DNA from: Paraburkholderia lacunae
GTDB lineage: Bacteria; Pseudomonadota; Gammaproteobacteria; Burkholderiales; Burkholderiaceae
DNA: 64,000 bases
Assembly (NCBI RefSeq): GCF_003353175.1
Contig: NZ_QHKS01000014.1
Span: 124,001 to 188,000 of the forward strand
Direction: 5' to 3'
The notes beneath the pieces were generated by a model. The model searched no databases. It was given only the letters and a program-made list of their open reading frames with translations, and was not told the origin of the DNA. How positions within the stretch are numbered: the stretch's first letter is position 1; each line of letters begins with the position of its first letter. Below, piece by piece: positions 27,454 to 35,837 of this stretch. The translations under genes were made by a program, and so were the position numbers.

Positions 27454-28818
27454 ATGAATACCCCGACAACCCCAACAACCCCAACACGCACGCCGAACAC
27501 CGCCAGTTCGCGGCTCGAAATCGAGCCGGGCTATCAGTCGGGTTTCGCGAACGAATTCGCGACCGAGGCACTGCCGGGCGCGCTGCCCGAAGGCCGTAAC
27601 TCGCCGCAGCGCGCGGCCTATGGTCTGTATGCCGAACAATTGTCGGGCACCGCGTTCACCGCGCCGCGCGGCCATAACCGCCGGTCGTGGCTGTACCGGA
27701 TTCGTCCGGCCGCGGTGCATAAGCCGTTCACACCGCTGCCGTCGGAGCGGCTCGTCGCCAACTTTGCCGAGGTGCCGCCGACGCCGCCGAACCAGTTGCG
27801 CTGGGACGCGTTGCCGACGCCCGCCAAGCCGGCCGATTTCATCGACGGCTGGGTGACGATGGCGGGCAACGGTTCAGCGGAAGCGATGAACGGTTGCGCG
27901 ATCCATCTGTACGCGGCGAACCGCTCGATGAAGGACCGCTTCTTCTACAACGCGGACGGCGAGTTGCTGATCGTGCCGCAGGAGGGGCGCCTGCATATCG
28001 CGACCGAACTCGGCCGACTCGATGTCGAGCCGTTCGAGATCGCAGTGATTCCGCGCGGCGTGCGCTTTGCGGTGAGCTTGCCGGACGGCGCGGCGCGCGG
28101 CTACATCTGCGAGAACTTCGGCGCGCTGCTGCGTCTGCCGGATCTTGGCCCAATCGGCTCGAATGGCCTCGCCAATCCGCGCGACTTCCTCACGCCGCAG
28201 GCCGCCTACGAAGACCGCGAAGGCGCCTTCGAACTCGTCGCGAAGATGAACGGCAATCTGTGGCGCGCGGACATCGGCCATTCGCCGCTCGACGTGGTGG
28301 CGTGGCACGGCAATTACGCGCCGTACAAATACGATCTGCGCCGCTTCAACACGATCGGCTCGATCAGCTTCGACCATCCGGATCCGTCGATCTTCCTCGT
28401 GCTGCAAGCGCAAAGCGATACGCCGGGCGTCGATACGATCGACTTCGTGATCTTCCCGCCGCGCTGGCTCGCTGCCGAAGATACCTTCCGCCCGCCCTGG
28501 TTCCATCGCAACGTCGCGAGCGAATTCATGGGCCTCGTGCACGGCGTGTACGACGCGAAGGCCGAAGGGTTCGTGCCGGGCGGCGCGAGTCTGCACAACT
28601 GCATGTCGGGTCACGGCCCGGATGCGGACACCTTCGAGAAAGCTTCGCATGGCGACACGTCGACGCCGAACAAAGTCGGCGACACGATGGCCTTCATGTT
28701 CGAAACCCGCACGCTGATCAAGCCGACCCGTTTCGCGCTCGAAACCGCGCAATTGCAGGCGGATTACTACGAATGCTGGCAAGGTCTCAAGAAACATTTC
28801 AACCCGGAGCAACGATGA
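27454..28818 (+). CDS. hmgA: Homogentisate 1,2-dioxygenase
   Basis: Fe(II) enzyme that opens the homogentisate ring to maleylacetoacetate in tyrosine and phenylalanine breakdown. The 454 residues contain the iron-site region PPWFHRNVASEFMGL and GGASLHNCMSGHGPD, matching the His/Glu/His ligands of the family. The N-terminal NTPTTPTTPTRTPNT is a low-complexity extension coded by an ACCCCGACA-type repeat. The ATG at 27454 follows GGAGAACC. The stop overlaps the fahA start by 4 bases (ATGA). Confidence 0.97.
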   Translation: MNTPTTPTTPTRTPNTASSRLEIEPGYQSGFANEFATEALPGALPEGRNSPQRAAYGLYAEQLSGTAFTAPRGHNRRSWLYRIRPAAVHKPFTPLPSERLVANFAEVPPTPPNQLRWDALPTPAKPADFIDGWVTMAGNGSAEAMNGCAIHLYAANRSMKDRFFYNADGELLIVPQEGRLHIATELGRLDVEPFEIAVIPRGVRFAVSLPDGAARGYICENFGALLRLPDLGPIGSNGLANPRDFLTPQAAYEDREGAFELVAKMNGNLWRADIGHSPLDVVAWHGNYAPYKYDLRRFNTIGSISFDHPDPSIFLVLQAQSDTPGVDTIDFVIFPPRWLAAEDTFRPPWFHRNVASEFMGLVHGVYDAKAEGFVPGGASLHNCMSGHGPDADTFEKASHGDTSTPNKVGDTMAFMFETRTLIKPTRFALETAQLQADYYECWQGLKKHFNPEQR

Positions 28819-30113
28819 ACGCATTGAGCGATCTTCAGGCGACGCTCGATCCGTCGCGCAAGAGCTGGATCGAATCGGCCAACGAATCGACGAACGATTT
28901 TTCGATTCAGAATCTGCCGTTCGGTATTTTCAGCGACAGGAACAATGCGACGCGCCGCGTGGGCGTGGCGATCGGCGACGCGATTGTCGATCTGGCGGCG
29001 CTCGAGGCGGCTGGTGTGCTGAACGTGTCGAAGGAGGGCGTTTTCGCCCGCGACACGCTCAACGATTTCATCTCGCTCGGCCGCGATGCATGGCGCAGCG
29101 TGCGCATTCAGTTGAGCAGCCTGCTGGCGCGCGACACGGCGACCTTGCGCGACGATGCCGCCTTGCGCTCGAAGGTGCTGGTGCGCCAGGCCGACGCGCA
29201 ACTGCATTTGCCGGTGCAGATTCCCGGCTATACCGACTTTTATTCGTCGAAGGAGCACGCGACCAACGTCGGCTCGATGTTCCGAGATCCGAAGAATGCG
29301 CTGCTGCCGAACTGGTCGGAGATGCCGATCGGCTATAACGGGCGCGCTTCGTCGGTGGTGGTGAGCGGCACGCCCGTACGCCGTCCCAACGGTCAACTGA
29401 AGCTGCCCGATCAGGAGCGTCCGGTATTCGGCGCGTGCCGCAAGCTGGATATCGAACTGGAGACGGGTTTCGTGATCGGTCGCGGCAATGCCTTGGGCGA
29501 GCCGATCGCATGCGCCGATGCCGAAGCGCACATCTTCGGCATGGTGCTGCTGAACGACTGGAGCGCACGCGATATCCAGCAGTGGGAATACGTGCCGCTC
29601 GGACCGTTCAACGCGAAGACCTTCGCGACCACCATCTCGCCGTGGATCGTCACGCTCGACGCGCTCGAGCCGTTCCGCGTCGCGCAGCCGGTGCAGGAAC
29701 CGCAGCCTTTGGCCTACCTGCGTCACGACGGCGAGCATGCTTTCGACATCTCGCTGGAAGTGAAGCTGCGGCCACAACAAGCGAAGCAGGCGAGCACGAT
29801 CGCGCGGACCAACTTCAAGTACATGTACTGGACGATGGCGCAGCAACTCGCGCATCACACCGTGTCGGGATGCAACACGCGCGTCGGCGATCTGATGGGT
29901 TCGGGGACGATTAGCGGTCCGGCCGAAGATTCATTCGGCAGCCTGCTGGAGCTGACCTGGAATGCGAAGAAGCCGTTGGCGCTGGAGCATGGCGGCACAC
30001 GTGCGTTTATCGAAGATGGTGATGAGCTGATCCTCGCCGGGTGGTGCCAGGGGGATGGCTATCGAGTTGGGTTTGGCACGTGCGTTGGGGAGATTTTGCC
30101 GGCGCTTCGGTAG
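28815..30113 (+). CDS. fahA: Fumarylacetoacetase
   Basis: Hydrolyses fumarylacetoacetate to fumarate and acetoacetate, the last step of the homogentisate route. 432 residues: an N-terminal SH3-like domain, then the catalytic core with YTDFYSSKEHATNVGSMFR (metal Asp and catalytic His), LNDWSARDIQQWEYVPLGPF and GSGTISGP. It starts inside the hmgA stop. No maleylacetoacetate isomerase gene is seen, so it must be elsewhere or the step glutathione-independent. Confidence 0.96.
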   Translation: MNALSDLQATLDPSRKSWIESANESTNDFSIQNLPFGIFSDRNNATRRVGVAIGDAIVDLAALEAAGVLNVSKEGVFARDTLNDFISLGRDAWRSVRIQLSSLLARDTATLRDDAALRSKVLVRQADAQLHLPVQIPGYTDFYSSKEHATNVGSMFRDPKNALLPNWSEMPIGYNGRASSVVVSGTPVRRPNGQLKLPDQERPVFGACRKLDIELETGFVIGRGNALGEPIACADAEAHIFGMVLLNDWSARDIQQWEYVPLGPFNAKTFATTISPWIVTLDALEPFRVAQPVQEPQPLAYLRHDGEHAFDISLEVKLRPQQAKQASTIARTNFKYMYWTMAQQLAHHTVSGCNTRVGDLMGSGTISGPAEDSFGSLLELTWNAKKPLALEHGGTRAFIEDGDELILAGWCQGDGYRVGFGTCVGEILPALR

Positions 30114-30136
30114 CGCCATGGTTTGTACGCCGTCGC

Positions 30137-31870
30137 TCACTTCGCCAGCAATCCAAACACGGCAACCCCATTCGTCGTACCGACATAAACCTTCCCATTG
30201 GCAATCATCGGCGTGATGAACTTGTTCCCCACGCCGAACTGATCGCGCGTACCCATCTGATTGCTGTTGTACAACTCGGTGGCGAGATTGCCGGGATCGA
30301 ACGCGTGCAACGCCGCCACGTTGCCGTTCTCAGCCGCCCACACAATCCCGTTGGCGGAACCATTGGCCGAAATGCTGGGCGTCGTCCCAGGATAAGCAAA
30401 ACTCATCACGGTCTGGCTCGTGGGCGTCGCCGATAACCGCGCATTGGTGATCGTGAACGCCTTCAAATGATCGCTGACGGAGCCAAAGTAAACCGTGCTG
30501 TTGAAATAGGCCGGCATGCCGAATTCGCCGCCGCTCAACTGCGATGGAATTTCCTGGTAGATGTTGTCGCCGGCCGCATTGAATTTCCCCATCGAGTCGC
30601 GATTCAGGACGTAAATAATGTCGTCCTTACCCGTGCCCAGCGTGAGATGGTGAACCGCGCCGCTCGCATCCGTGAGATCGGGCAGCACGAGCGCGCCACC
30701 CGAGCCGAGATCCTCGTCGGCGTTCGACTCCTGAACGACGTTCGACATCGCGAAATAATCGGCGACCGACAACCCGCTGGACGTGCCGAGTTTCAGGTAC
30801 GCATTGCCGAAGTTGCCTTGAGCGGGAAAGCCGCTGGCGTTGAGCGTGGTGTCGAACGTGCCGTTCCCGTCGAGCAGATAAATCGACGAGCCGTCCGATG
30901 CGGGCCCGGCGGCGCTCATCCAGATCGCGCCACCGGAACCATTCGGCGTGACGTCGAGCACGGAGGTCTGCTGCAAGGTATCGGCGCTGTAGCCGATGAT
31001 CCAGCCGGTGTACGCACCGGCGTCGCAATGCGAGGTCCACGTCGTGTAAATGACGCCGTTGAGCAACAGCAACGCCGCTCGATCCGCGTAAGACGACGGT
31101 GCGAATATGACGTGGCCGTTCGAGCTGTTGGCACCGCTACCCGGATACGACGCCGTGACTTCGATCGGGCCATTCAGCAGTTCGGCGCCGGTCGCGAGGT
31201 CGAGCGCGTGCACGCGCTGGTGGTAGGCACCGGCCGCGTCTTTCGACATCGCGACTACGTAGATCGTGCCGTGCGCCCCGCGTGAGCGGTCGATTACCGG
31301 CGTCGACGTGATGCCGACCTCCGGGGTGAGCCGCGCGCACCCGAGATCGTCACTCGGCGTTTCGCCGGCGAGGAGCGCCGAGACTTTCCACAGTTGCGCG
31401 CCGGTATCGGCGTCGAATGCAAATACGCTGTCGTGCTCGGTCACGACGTACAGCACGTTATGCGTGCCGCCGGCAATCGCCAGCGCTCCAGCGAATAGCG
31501 GCTCGCCATCCACCTTGCCGTCCACCGTAAAGAAGCCGACCTTGCCGAACGTAGCCGCCTTGACGTTCGCGGGAGTGAGGATCGTTTCGTTGAGATTCTG
31601 GCCGGTGCGCGCGATGTCGTTGTGGTAGGTCGCGACATCGCTGGCTGATGACATTGCTGTGCCGCCGCCTGACGACGTGCCTGTGCCCGAAGTGCCTGTG
31701 CCGCCCGTGCTTCCCGTTCCACCGGTTGCGCTACCGGTGCCGCTGCCACCGGCGCTGGCCGCACCTGAAGTCCCGCCGCCACCGCCGCCCCCGCAACTCA
31801 TGAAGATCGACGCGCAAACAATCAGCACGCTCAGCAGGAAAAAACGACGCGGATTGGGCAGAGTTTGCAT
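30137..31870 (-). CDS. Exported PQQ-like beta-propeller protein with Gly/Thr/Ser linker
   Basis: 577 residues from the ATG at 31870 (MQTLPNPRRFF). The signal sequence ends in FMSC; Cys26 could be lipidated although the lipobox is imperfect. Residues about 27-75 are a low-complexity Gly/Ser/Thr linker (GGGGGGGTSGAASAGG and GTGSTGGTGTSGTGTS). The remainder is a quinoprotein-like propeller (NVLYVVTEHDSVFAFDADTGAQLWKV, YVLNRDSMGKF, GKVYVGTTNGVAVFG). No PQQ-dehydrogenase catalytic residues are obvious. Likely a surface or periplasmic protein of unknown role. Convergent with fahA, 23 bp apart. Confidence 0.78.
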   Translation of the reverse strand: MQTLPNPRRFFLLSVLIVCASIFMSCGGGGGGGTSGAASAGGSGTGSATGGTGSTGGTGTSGTGTSSGGGTAMSSASDVATYHNDIARTGQNLNETILTPANVKAATFGKVGFFTVDGKVDGEPLFAGALAIAGGTHNVLYVVTEHDSVFAFDADTGAQLWKVSALLAGETPSDDLGCARLTPEVGITSTPVIDRSRGAHGTIYVVAMSKDAAGAYHQRVHALDLATGAELLNGPIEVTASYPGSGANSSNGHVIFAPSSYADRAALLLLNGVIYTTWTSHCDAGAYTGWIIGYSADTLQQTSVLDVTPNGSGGAIWMSAAGPASDGSSIYLLDGNGTFDTTLNASGFPAQGNFGNAYLKLGTSSGLSVADYFAMSNVVQESNADEDLGSGGALVLPDLTDASGAVHHLTLGTGKDDIIYVLNRDSMGKFNAAGDNIYQEIPSQLSGGEFGMPAYFNSTVYFGSVSDHLKAFTITNARLSATPTSQTVMSFAYPGTTPSISANGSANGIVWAAENGNVAALHAFDPGNLATELYNSNQMGTRDQFGVGNKFITPMIANGKVYVGTTNGVAVFGLLAK

Positions 31871-31997
31871 GGCGTTCTCCCCGATGCCGGCCACCGCGCC
31901 ATGCGACATAGGCTGTCCTGGCGAAGCGCCGTGCAAAGTGGCACCAAAATTAGCACCAAAGGTGCAGTCGGAAGCGCCAAAAATCAGTGCCGGAGCG

Positions 31998-32213
31998 TCA
32001 TCCGATCGCGCGCAGCGGCGCCCGCCGCCTTTCCCACCACGCGGCTGTCAGAAACGCGAGCGCCGCGGCGAGCAGCAGACCGACCACGTCGGTGCCATAG
32101 CCGGCCTGCGTCAGCGCGAGGGCGGTGAGCGGAAGGGTGGCGCCGCTGCCGAGTCCGACCACGGCCACACTCAGGATCAGGGCGAGGAAATCGCGCGTAA
32201 AGATGACTTTCAT
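31998..32213 (-). pseudogene. MFS transporter remnant with internal deletion
   Basis: 71 residues. The start, FTRDFLALILSVAVVGLGSG and ATLPLTALALTQAGYGTDVV, is that of a major facilitator transporter up to the second helix. It then runs straight into a C-terminal-looking helix (ALAFLTAAWWERRRAPLRA). About 330 residues are missing, so this looks like an in-frame internal deletion that joined both ends of a transporter gene. It could still be translated but cannot transport. Confidence 0.6.
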
Positions 32214-32361
32214 CGGGCCAGATGCTACTAGGGCAGCCGGTCATTCATCTCCTGGTGGGGCTTGGTGTGGGGTTTTGCGAGGATGGGGTGAACGCGGACG
32301 AGGGCCGCGTTCGGCGGTATGTTCCAGGGCGGCCGGGGCGCTCCGGCAGCCGCGTCAGTGC

Positions 32362-33528
32362 TTAACCCGGCACGGCCATCCGTTGCGTACGCCGATCGAT
32401 CGACACCGACCACAGCGTCAACACCAGCGCGCCGATCGAGGTCGCGACGCCGACCCACGGCAAGGTCGTCAGCGGCGCGCCCGCGCCGATCGCCATGCCG
32501 CCGAGCCAGGCGCCCGTCGCATTGCCGAGGTTGAAGGCGCCCTGATTCAGGGTCGATGCCAGATTCGGCGCATGGCTCGCGCGGTCGACGATCAACATTT
32601 GCAGCGGCGGGACGATCGCGAAGGCCAGGATGCCCCACACGAAGATCGTGATCAGCGCCGGAATCTCCGCGTGCATCGTGCCGGTGAAGACGGTCAGGAT
32701 CACGACGATCGCCAGCAGAAATGCCACCAGCGACGGCATCAGCCGCCAGTCGGCCAGCTTGCCGCCGAGCGTGCTGCCGACCGTCAGGCCGAGGCCGAAC
32801 AGCAGCAGCACCAGCGTGACCGCATGCGGGGTGAAACCGGTCACGTCTTCGAGAATCGGCGTGATGTACGTGAAGGTCGAAAAGAGGCTGGCCGACGCGA
32901 GCACGCTGATGCCGAGCACCATCACCACTTGCGGATTCTTCAGCACACTGAATTCGCGCACGAGGCTGGCCTTCTGCATGTCGATTTTCGACGGCAGGCA
33001 CACGGCGAGGGCGCCCGCGGCCAGTACGCCGATGCCGGTGACCGCCCAGAAGGTCGCGCGCCAGCCGACCGCCTGGCCGAGCGCGGTGCCGAGCGGCACG
33101 CCGAGCACGTTGGCGAGCGTGAGGCCGGTGAACATCAGCGCGATCGCTTGCGCGCGGCGGTTCGGCGCCACCAGACCGGCCGCGACCACCGAACCGATGC
33201 CGAAGAACGCGCCGTGGCAGAACGCTGTGACGATGCGCGCGGCCATCAGCACCGCGTAGCCTGGGGCGACCGCGCACAGCAGATTGCCGACGATGAACAC
33301 GCCGATCAGGCTCATCAGCGCCTTCTTGCGCGGCATGTTCGCCACTGCGATCGCGACGATCGGCGCGCCGATCGTGACGCCGAGCGCGTAGGCCGACACC
33401 AGCATGCCGGCAGCGGGAATCGGCACGGCCAGGTCGCGCGCGACATCGGGCAGCAAGCCCATGATCACGAATTCAGTGGTACCGATTCCAAAAGCGGCAA
33501 CGGCAAGAGCGAGCAGGGGTAAAGGCAT
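32362..33528 (-). CDS. MFS transporter, DHA1 family (AraJ-like efflux)
   Basis: 388 residues with 12 helices. The N-terminus ALAVAAFGIGTTEFVIMGLLPDVARDL is characteristic of the DHA1 sugar/drug efflux group (AraJ, YdhP); the helix-5 region has GAFFGIGSVVAA. Such proteins export sugars, purine analogues or drugs; the substrate cannot be told from sequence. Single gene, with a 310-bp repeat-containing gap upstream. Confidence 0.88.
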   Translation of the reverse strand: MPLPLLALAVAAFGIGTTEFVIMGLLPDVARDLAVPIPAAGMLVSAYALGVTIGAPIVAIAVANMPRKKALMSLIGVFIVGNLLCAVAPGYAVLMAARIVTAFCHGAFFGIGSVVAAGLVAPNRRAQAIALMFTGLTLANVLGVPLGTALGQAVGWRATFWAVTGIGVLAAGALAVCLPSKIDMQKASLVREFSVLKNPQVVMVLGISVLASASLFSTFTYITPILEDVTGFTPHAVTLVLLLFGLGLTVGSTLGGKLADWRLMPSLVAFLLAIVVILTVFTGTMHAEIPALITIFVWGILAFAIVPPLQMLIVDRASHAPNLASTLNQGAFNLGNATGAWLGGMAIGAGAPLTTLPWVGVATSIGALVLTLWSVSIDRRTQRMAVPG

Positions 33529-33740
33529 GATGATGGAGCGAGAATCGGCGGGGCGGGGAGCGCCACGCGGCTGGCGCGCGTTTTCGGGGCGAAAAGCGCA
33601 TACGCCGTGTAAGGGGTAAACAGTAAGGGATTCTACCTAAGTCAAAACGGCTTTGCTGGGCCTTTGCTGAACGTGATGCGGACTGTTGTTTTTCGCTGAA
33701 AGACGCGGCGGGGCGGGCTTAATCGGCAATGGCCCGATGT

Positions 33741-33838
33741 ACGGCGGGTGTTTGACTGGCCCTTGATGGGCGCTTCACCGGTGTTTGACCAGCGGTTGGC
33801 CGACGCTTGACCGGTGTTTGACCAGCGCTTGGCCGGCC
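33741..33838. repeat. 33-base imperfect tandem repeat after an enoyl-CoA hydratase gene
   Basis: Two adjacent copies start at 33774 and 33807 (core ACCGGTGTTTGACCAGCG, then ttggccg), differing at only a few positions. A third, more diverged copy begins near 33743 (GGGTGTTTGACTGGCCCTTG). The array ends at the stop codon of the neighbouring hydratase gene. The remaining gap to the MFS gene (33529-33740) holds nothing that I recognise. Confidence 0.75.
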
Positions 33839-34663
33839 CTAGCCGCCGTTGCCGCCGGGGCCGAGCGTTTCGCCGTGGCGGCCGGCGCCGGCGGCGAAAC
33901 GCTCGGCACCCGCGACGCCTTCGTCGAACACCGCCTGATAGCCGCCGGCGCCTTCGCGCCGCAGCGCGTCGGCGAGATCGTCGAGCATGCTGTGCTCGAA
34001 CGCGGAGCGGCGGTCGGCCAGCAGCGCCGCTTGCGGAAACGCCGCCAGCTCGGCGGCCAACTGTTCGGCCGCCGTGCGTGCCTCGCCCCTGCGCACGACG
34101 CGGTTGGCCAGACCGAAGCTGAGCGCTTCTTCGGCATGCACGGCGCGGCCGGTCAGAATCAGGTCCAATGCGCGCGAGAGCCCGATCAGGCGCGGTAGCC
34201 GGATCGTGCCGCCGTCGATCAGCGGAATGCCGACACGGCGGCAGAACACGCCGAGCACCGCGTCTTCTTCGACCACCCGCAGGTCGCACAGCGCCGCCAG
34301 TTCCAGACCGCCCGCGACGGCGTATCCGGCAATCGCCGCGATCACCGGTTTGCTGAAGGCCATGCGTGTCGGTCCCATTGGGCCGGGGCCGCTGCCGTCG
34401 GCGTGCAGTTCGTTGCGGCGCGTGTCGTCGGCGAGCGCGGTGAGGTCCGCACCGGCACAGAAGGTGCCGCCCGCGCCGAACAGTATCGCCGCGCGCCACG
34501 CGGGCTCCGCTTCGAAGCAGCGGAAGGCGGCGCTGAGCGCATCGGCGGTAGGGCGGTCCACCGCATTACGCCGGGCCGGACGATCGAGCACGATGGTGGC
34601 GACGCCGGTGGTCTCATTGGCCTCGATGCGCACGTGGTCAGTGAAATTTTGGGTGGATATCAT
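33839..34663 (-). CDS. Enoyl-CoA hydratase/isomerase family protein
   Basis: 274 residues of the crotonase superfamily. The first oxyanion-hole segment is FGAGGTFCAGADLTAL and the second is AGYAVAGGLELAALCDLRV; the catalytic Glu position lies in FCRRVGIPLIDGGTIRLPR, where Asp replaces the usual second Glu region, so hydratase activity is not certain. The C-terminal 35 residues are rich in Gly, Ala and Arg and end at the tandem repeat. Monocistronic, divergent from the fertility-inhibition-like gene; I infer a role in acyl-CoA breakdown. Confidence 0.85.
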   Translation of the reverse strand: MISTQNFTDHVRIEANETTGVATIVLDRPARRNAVDRPTADALSAAFRCFEAEPAWRAAILFGAGGTFCAGADLTALADDTRRNELHADGSGPGPMGPTRMAFSKPVIAAIAGYAVAGGLELAALCDLRVVEEDAVLGVFCRRVGIPLIDGGTIRLPRLIGLSRALDLILTGRAVHAEEALSFGLANRVVRRGEARTAAEQLAAELAAFPQAALLADRRSAFEHSMLDDLADALRREGAGGYQAVFDEGVAGAERFAAGAGRHGETLGPGGNGG

Positions 34664-34725
34664 CGTTACCTCCGTCAGACCTGCGGACGCCCGCCGATGC
34701 CGGGCGATTAAACCATTGGCTTGTC

Positions 34726-35337
34726 ATGCTTCTTACACAATCGACTCGTAGCGTAGGCGCTCTTCTAACTCGCTGGCGCTTGCGCGCTGGCTTATCGAGC
34801 CTGCTTTTGCCTTTGTCCAACCCATCGTCCGCCGCCGCGCCGGCCTCCGCCGAGTCGGTCTGGGTCGTGCCTCTGCATGACCATCCATGGTACGACCATG
34901 TGCGCCTGAGGCGCGTCTTCGTCGCCGACGGCACGCGGCATCAAGTGGTACTGGTCGATGCGCGCAAGCTGCTCGCGTGCGCGGATCGCGACGATACCGA
35001 TTACGTGCTGAAGCCGGTCGCCGAATGGCATTCGGGCAAGATGCGCGGCATCCGCGAGTTTCTCGATCCTGACAACCCGCGCATTCCGGCGATGCCGTAC
35101 GTGACCGTCACGACGCGTCGCGCGCCGGGTCTGTTGGGCTGGCTGGGTCTGGAGCGCGAGGGCGTCGTCGCGTTTCGCAATGGCCAGCATCGCGCGCGCT
35201 ATCTGGCCGATGCCGGCGCGCGCTGGTTTCCGGTGGAAGTGCACGAGCGCGAGGCGGCGTTGCTGCGCGAAGTCTGCGGCGCGGCGGACGACGCCCGCAC
35301 GGCGATTCGCTCGACCACGGTGGAAGCCGGCGACTAG
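34726..35337 (+). CDS. Plasmid fertility-inhibition-factor-like protein (FiwA type)
   Basis: 203 residues. The central region (about 45-190) matches my memory of the FiwA-type fertility inhibition family of IncP plasmids: WVVPLHDHPWYDHVRLRRVF, VVLVDARKLLACADR, a FLDPDNPRIPAMP segment and VVAFRNGQHRARYLADAGA followed by VEVHEREA. Plasmid members block transfer of other plasmids. Here it is chromosomal and no plasmid genes are nearby, so the biological role is open. The first 44 residues are Ser/Leu/Ala-rich and may not belong to the domain. Confidence 0.5.
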   Translation: MLLTQSTRSVGALLTRWRLRAGLSSLLLPLSNPSSAAAPASAESVWVVPLHDHPWYDHVRLRRVFVADGTRHQVVLVDARKLLACADRDDTDYVLKPVAEWHSGKMRGIREFLDPDNPRIPAMPYVTVTTRRAPGLLGWLGLEREGVVAFRNGQHRARYLADAGARWFPVEVHEREAALLREVCGAADDARTAIRSTTVEAGD

Positions 35338-35436
35338 CCGGGAGCGCCCGGCTGGGCGCTCCGTCTGGGCGCCCCCGGCCAGAGCCGCCGCAGAGCCGCT
35401 TGCACCTGGCGAGCTGCGCCCGGCCTGAGCGTCCGC

Positions 35437-35787
35437 CTAACCGCGCGCCTGCACCACTTTGCGCGGCCTACCCGCCTGCCATGCCGCGACGTTATCGAGC
35501 GTGGTCTGTGCGATCTCGCTCATCGCTTCGCGCGTGAAGAACGCCTCGCGCGCGGTGACGATCACGTTCGGAAACATCAGCAGACGGGCCAGCACGTCGT
35601 CCTGTAGCGGCAGGTTCGAGTGATCTTCGAAAACGCGGCTACCAGCAAGAAACTCGGCAGGAGCAACGTGGAATGACGCATTGATCTGTACATTGATCGA
35701 CGTTTCCGGGCGGTGAAGCATAGTCAAAAAACTTGCGCAATTGCGCGGATCGGTGAATGATCGGCTGAGCGGCCTCGCCAGTGTCAT
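35437..35787 (-). pseudogene. C-terminal fragment of a D-lactate dehydrogenase-type enzyme
   Basis: Residues about 50-116 (VFEDHSNLPLQDDVLARLLM, then FPNVIVTAREAFFTREAMSE and IAQTTLDNVAAW) correspond to the last about 70 residues of D-2-hydroxyacid/D-lactate dehydrogenases of about 330 residues. The nucleotide-binding domain is absent. The catalytic His of the TxHQAFFT motif is Arg here (TAREAFFT), so even the surviving part has decayed. The N-terminal 45 residues are unrelated. Confidence 0.75.
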
Positions 35788-35837
35788 TGTTGGCGAGGCC
35801 GTTTGCTCCTTTGCGCTCTGACATTCACGTATCGATC

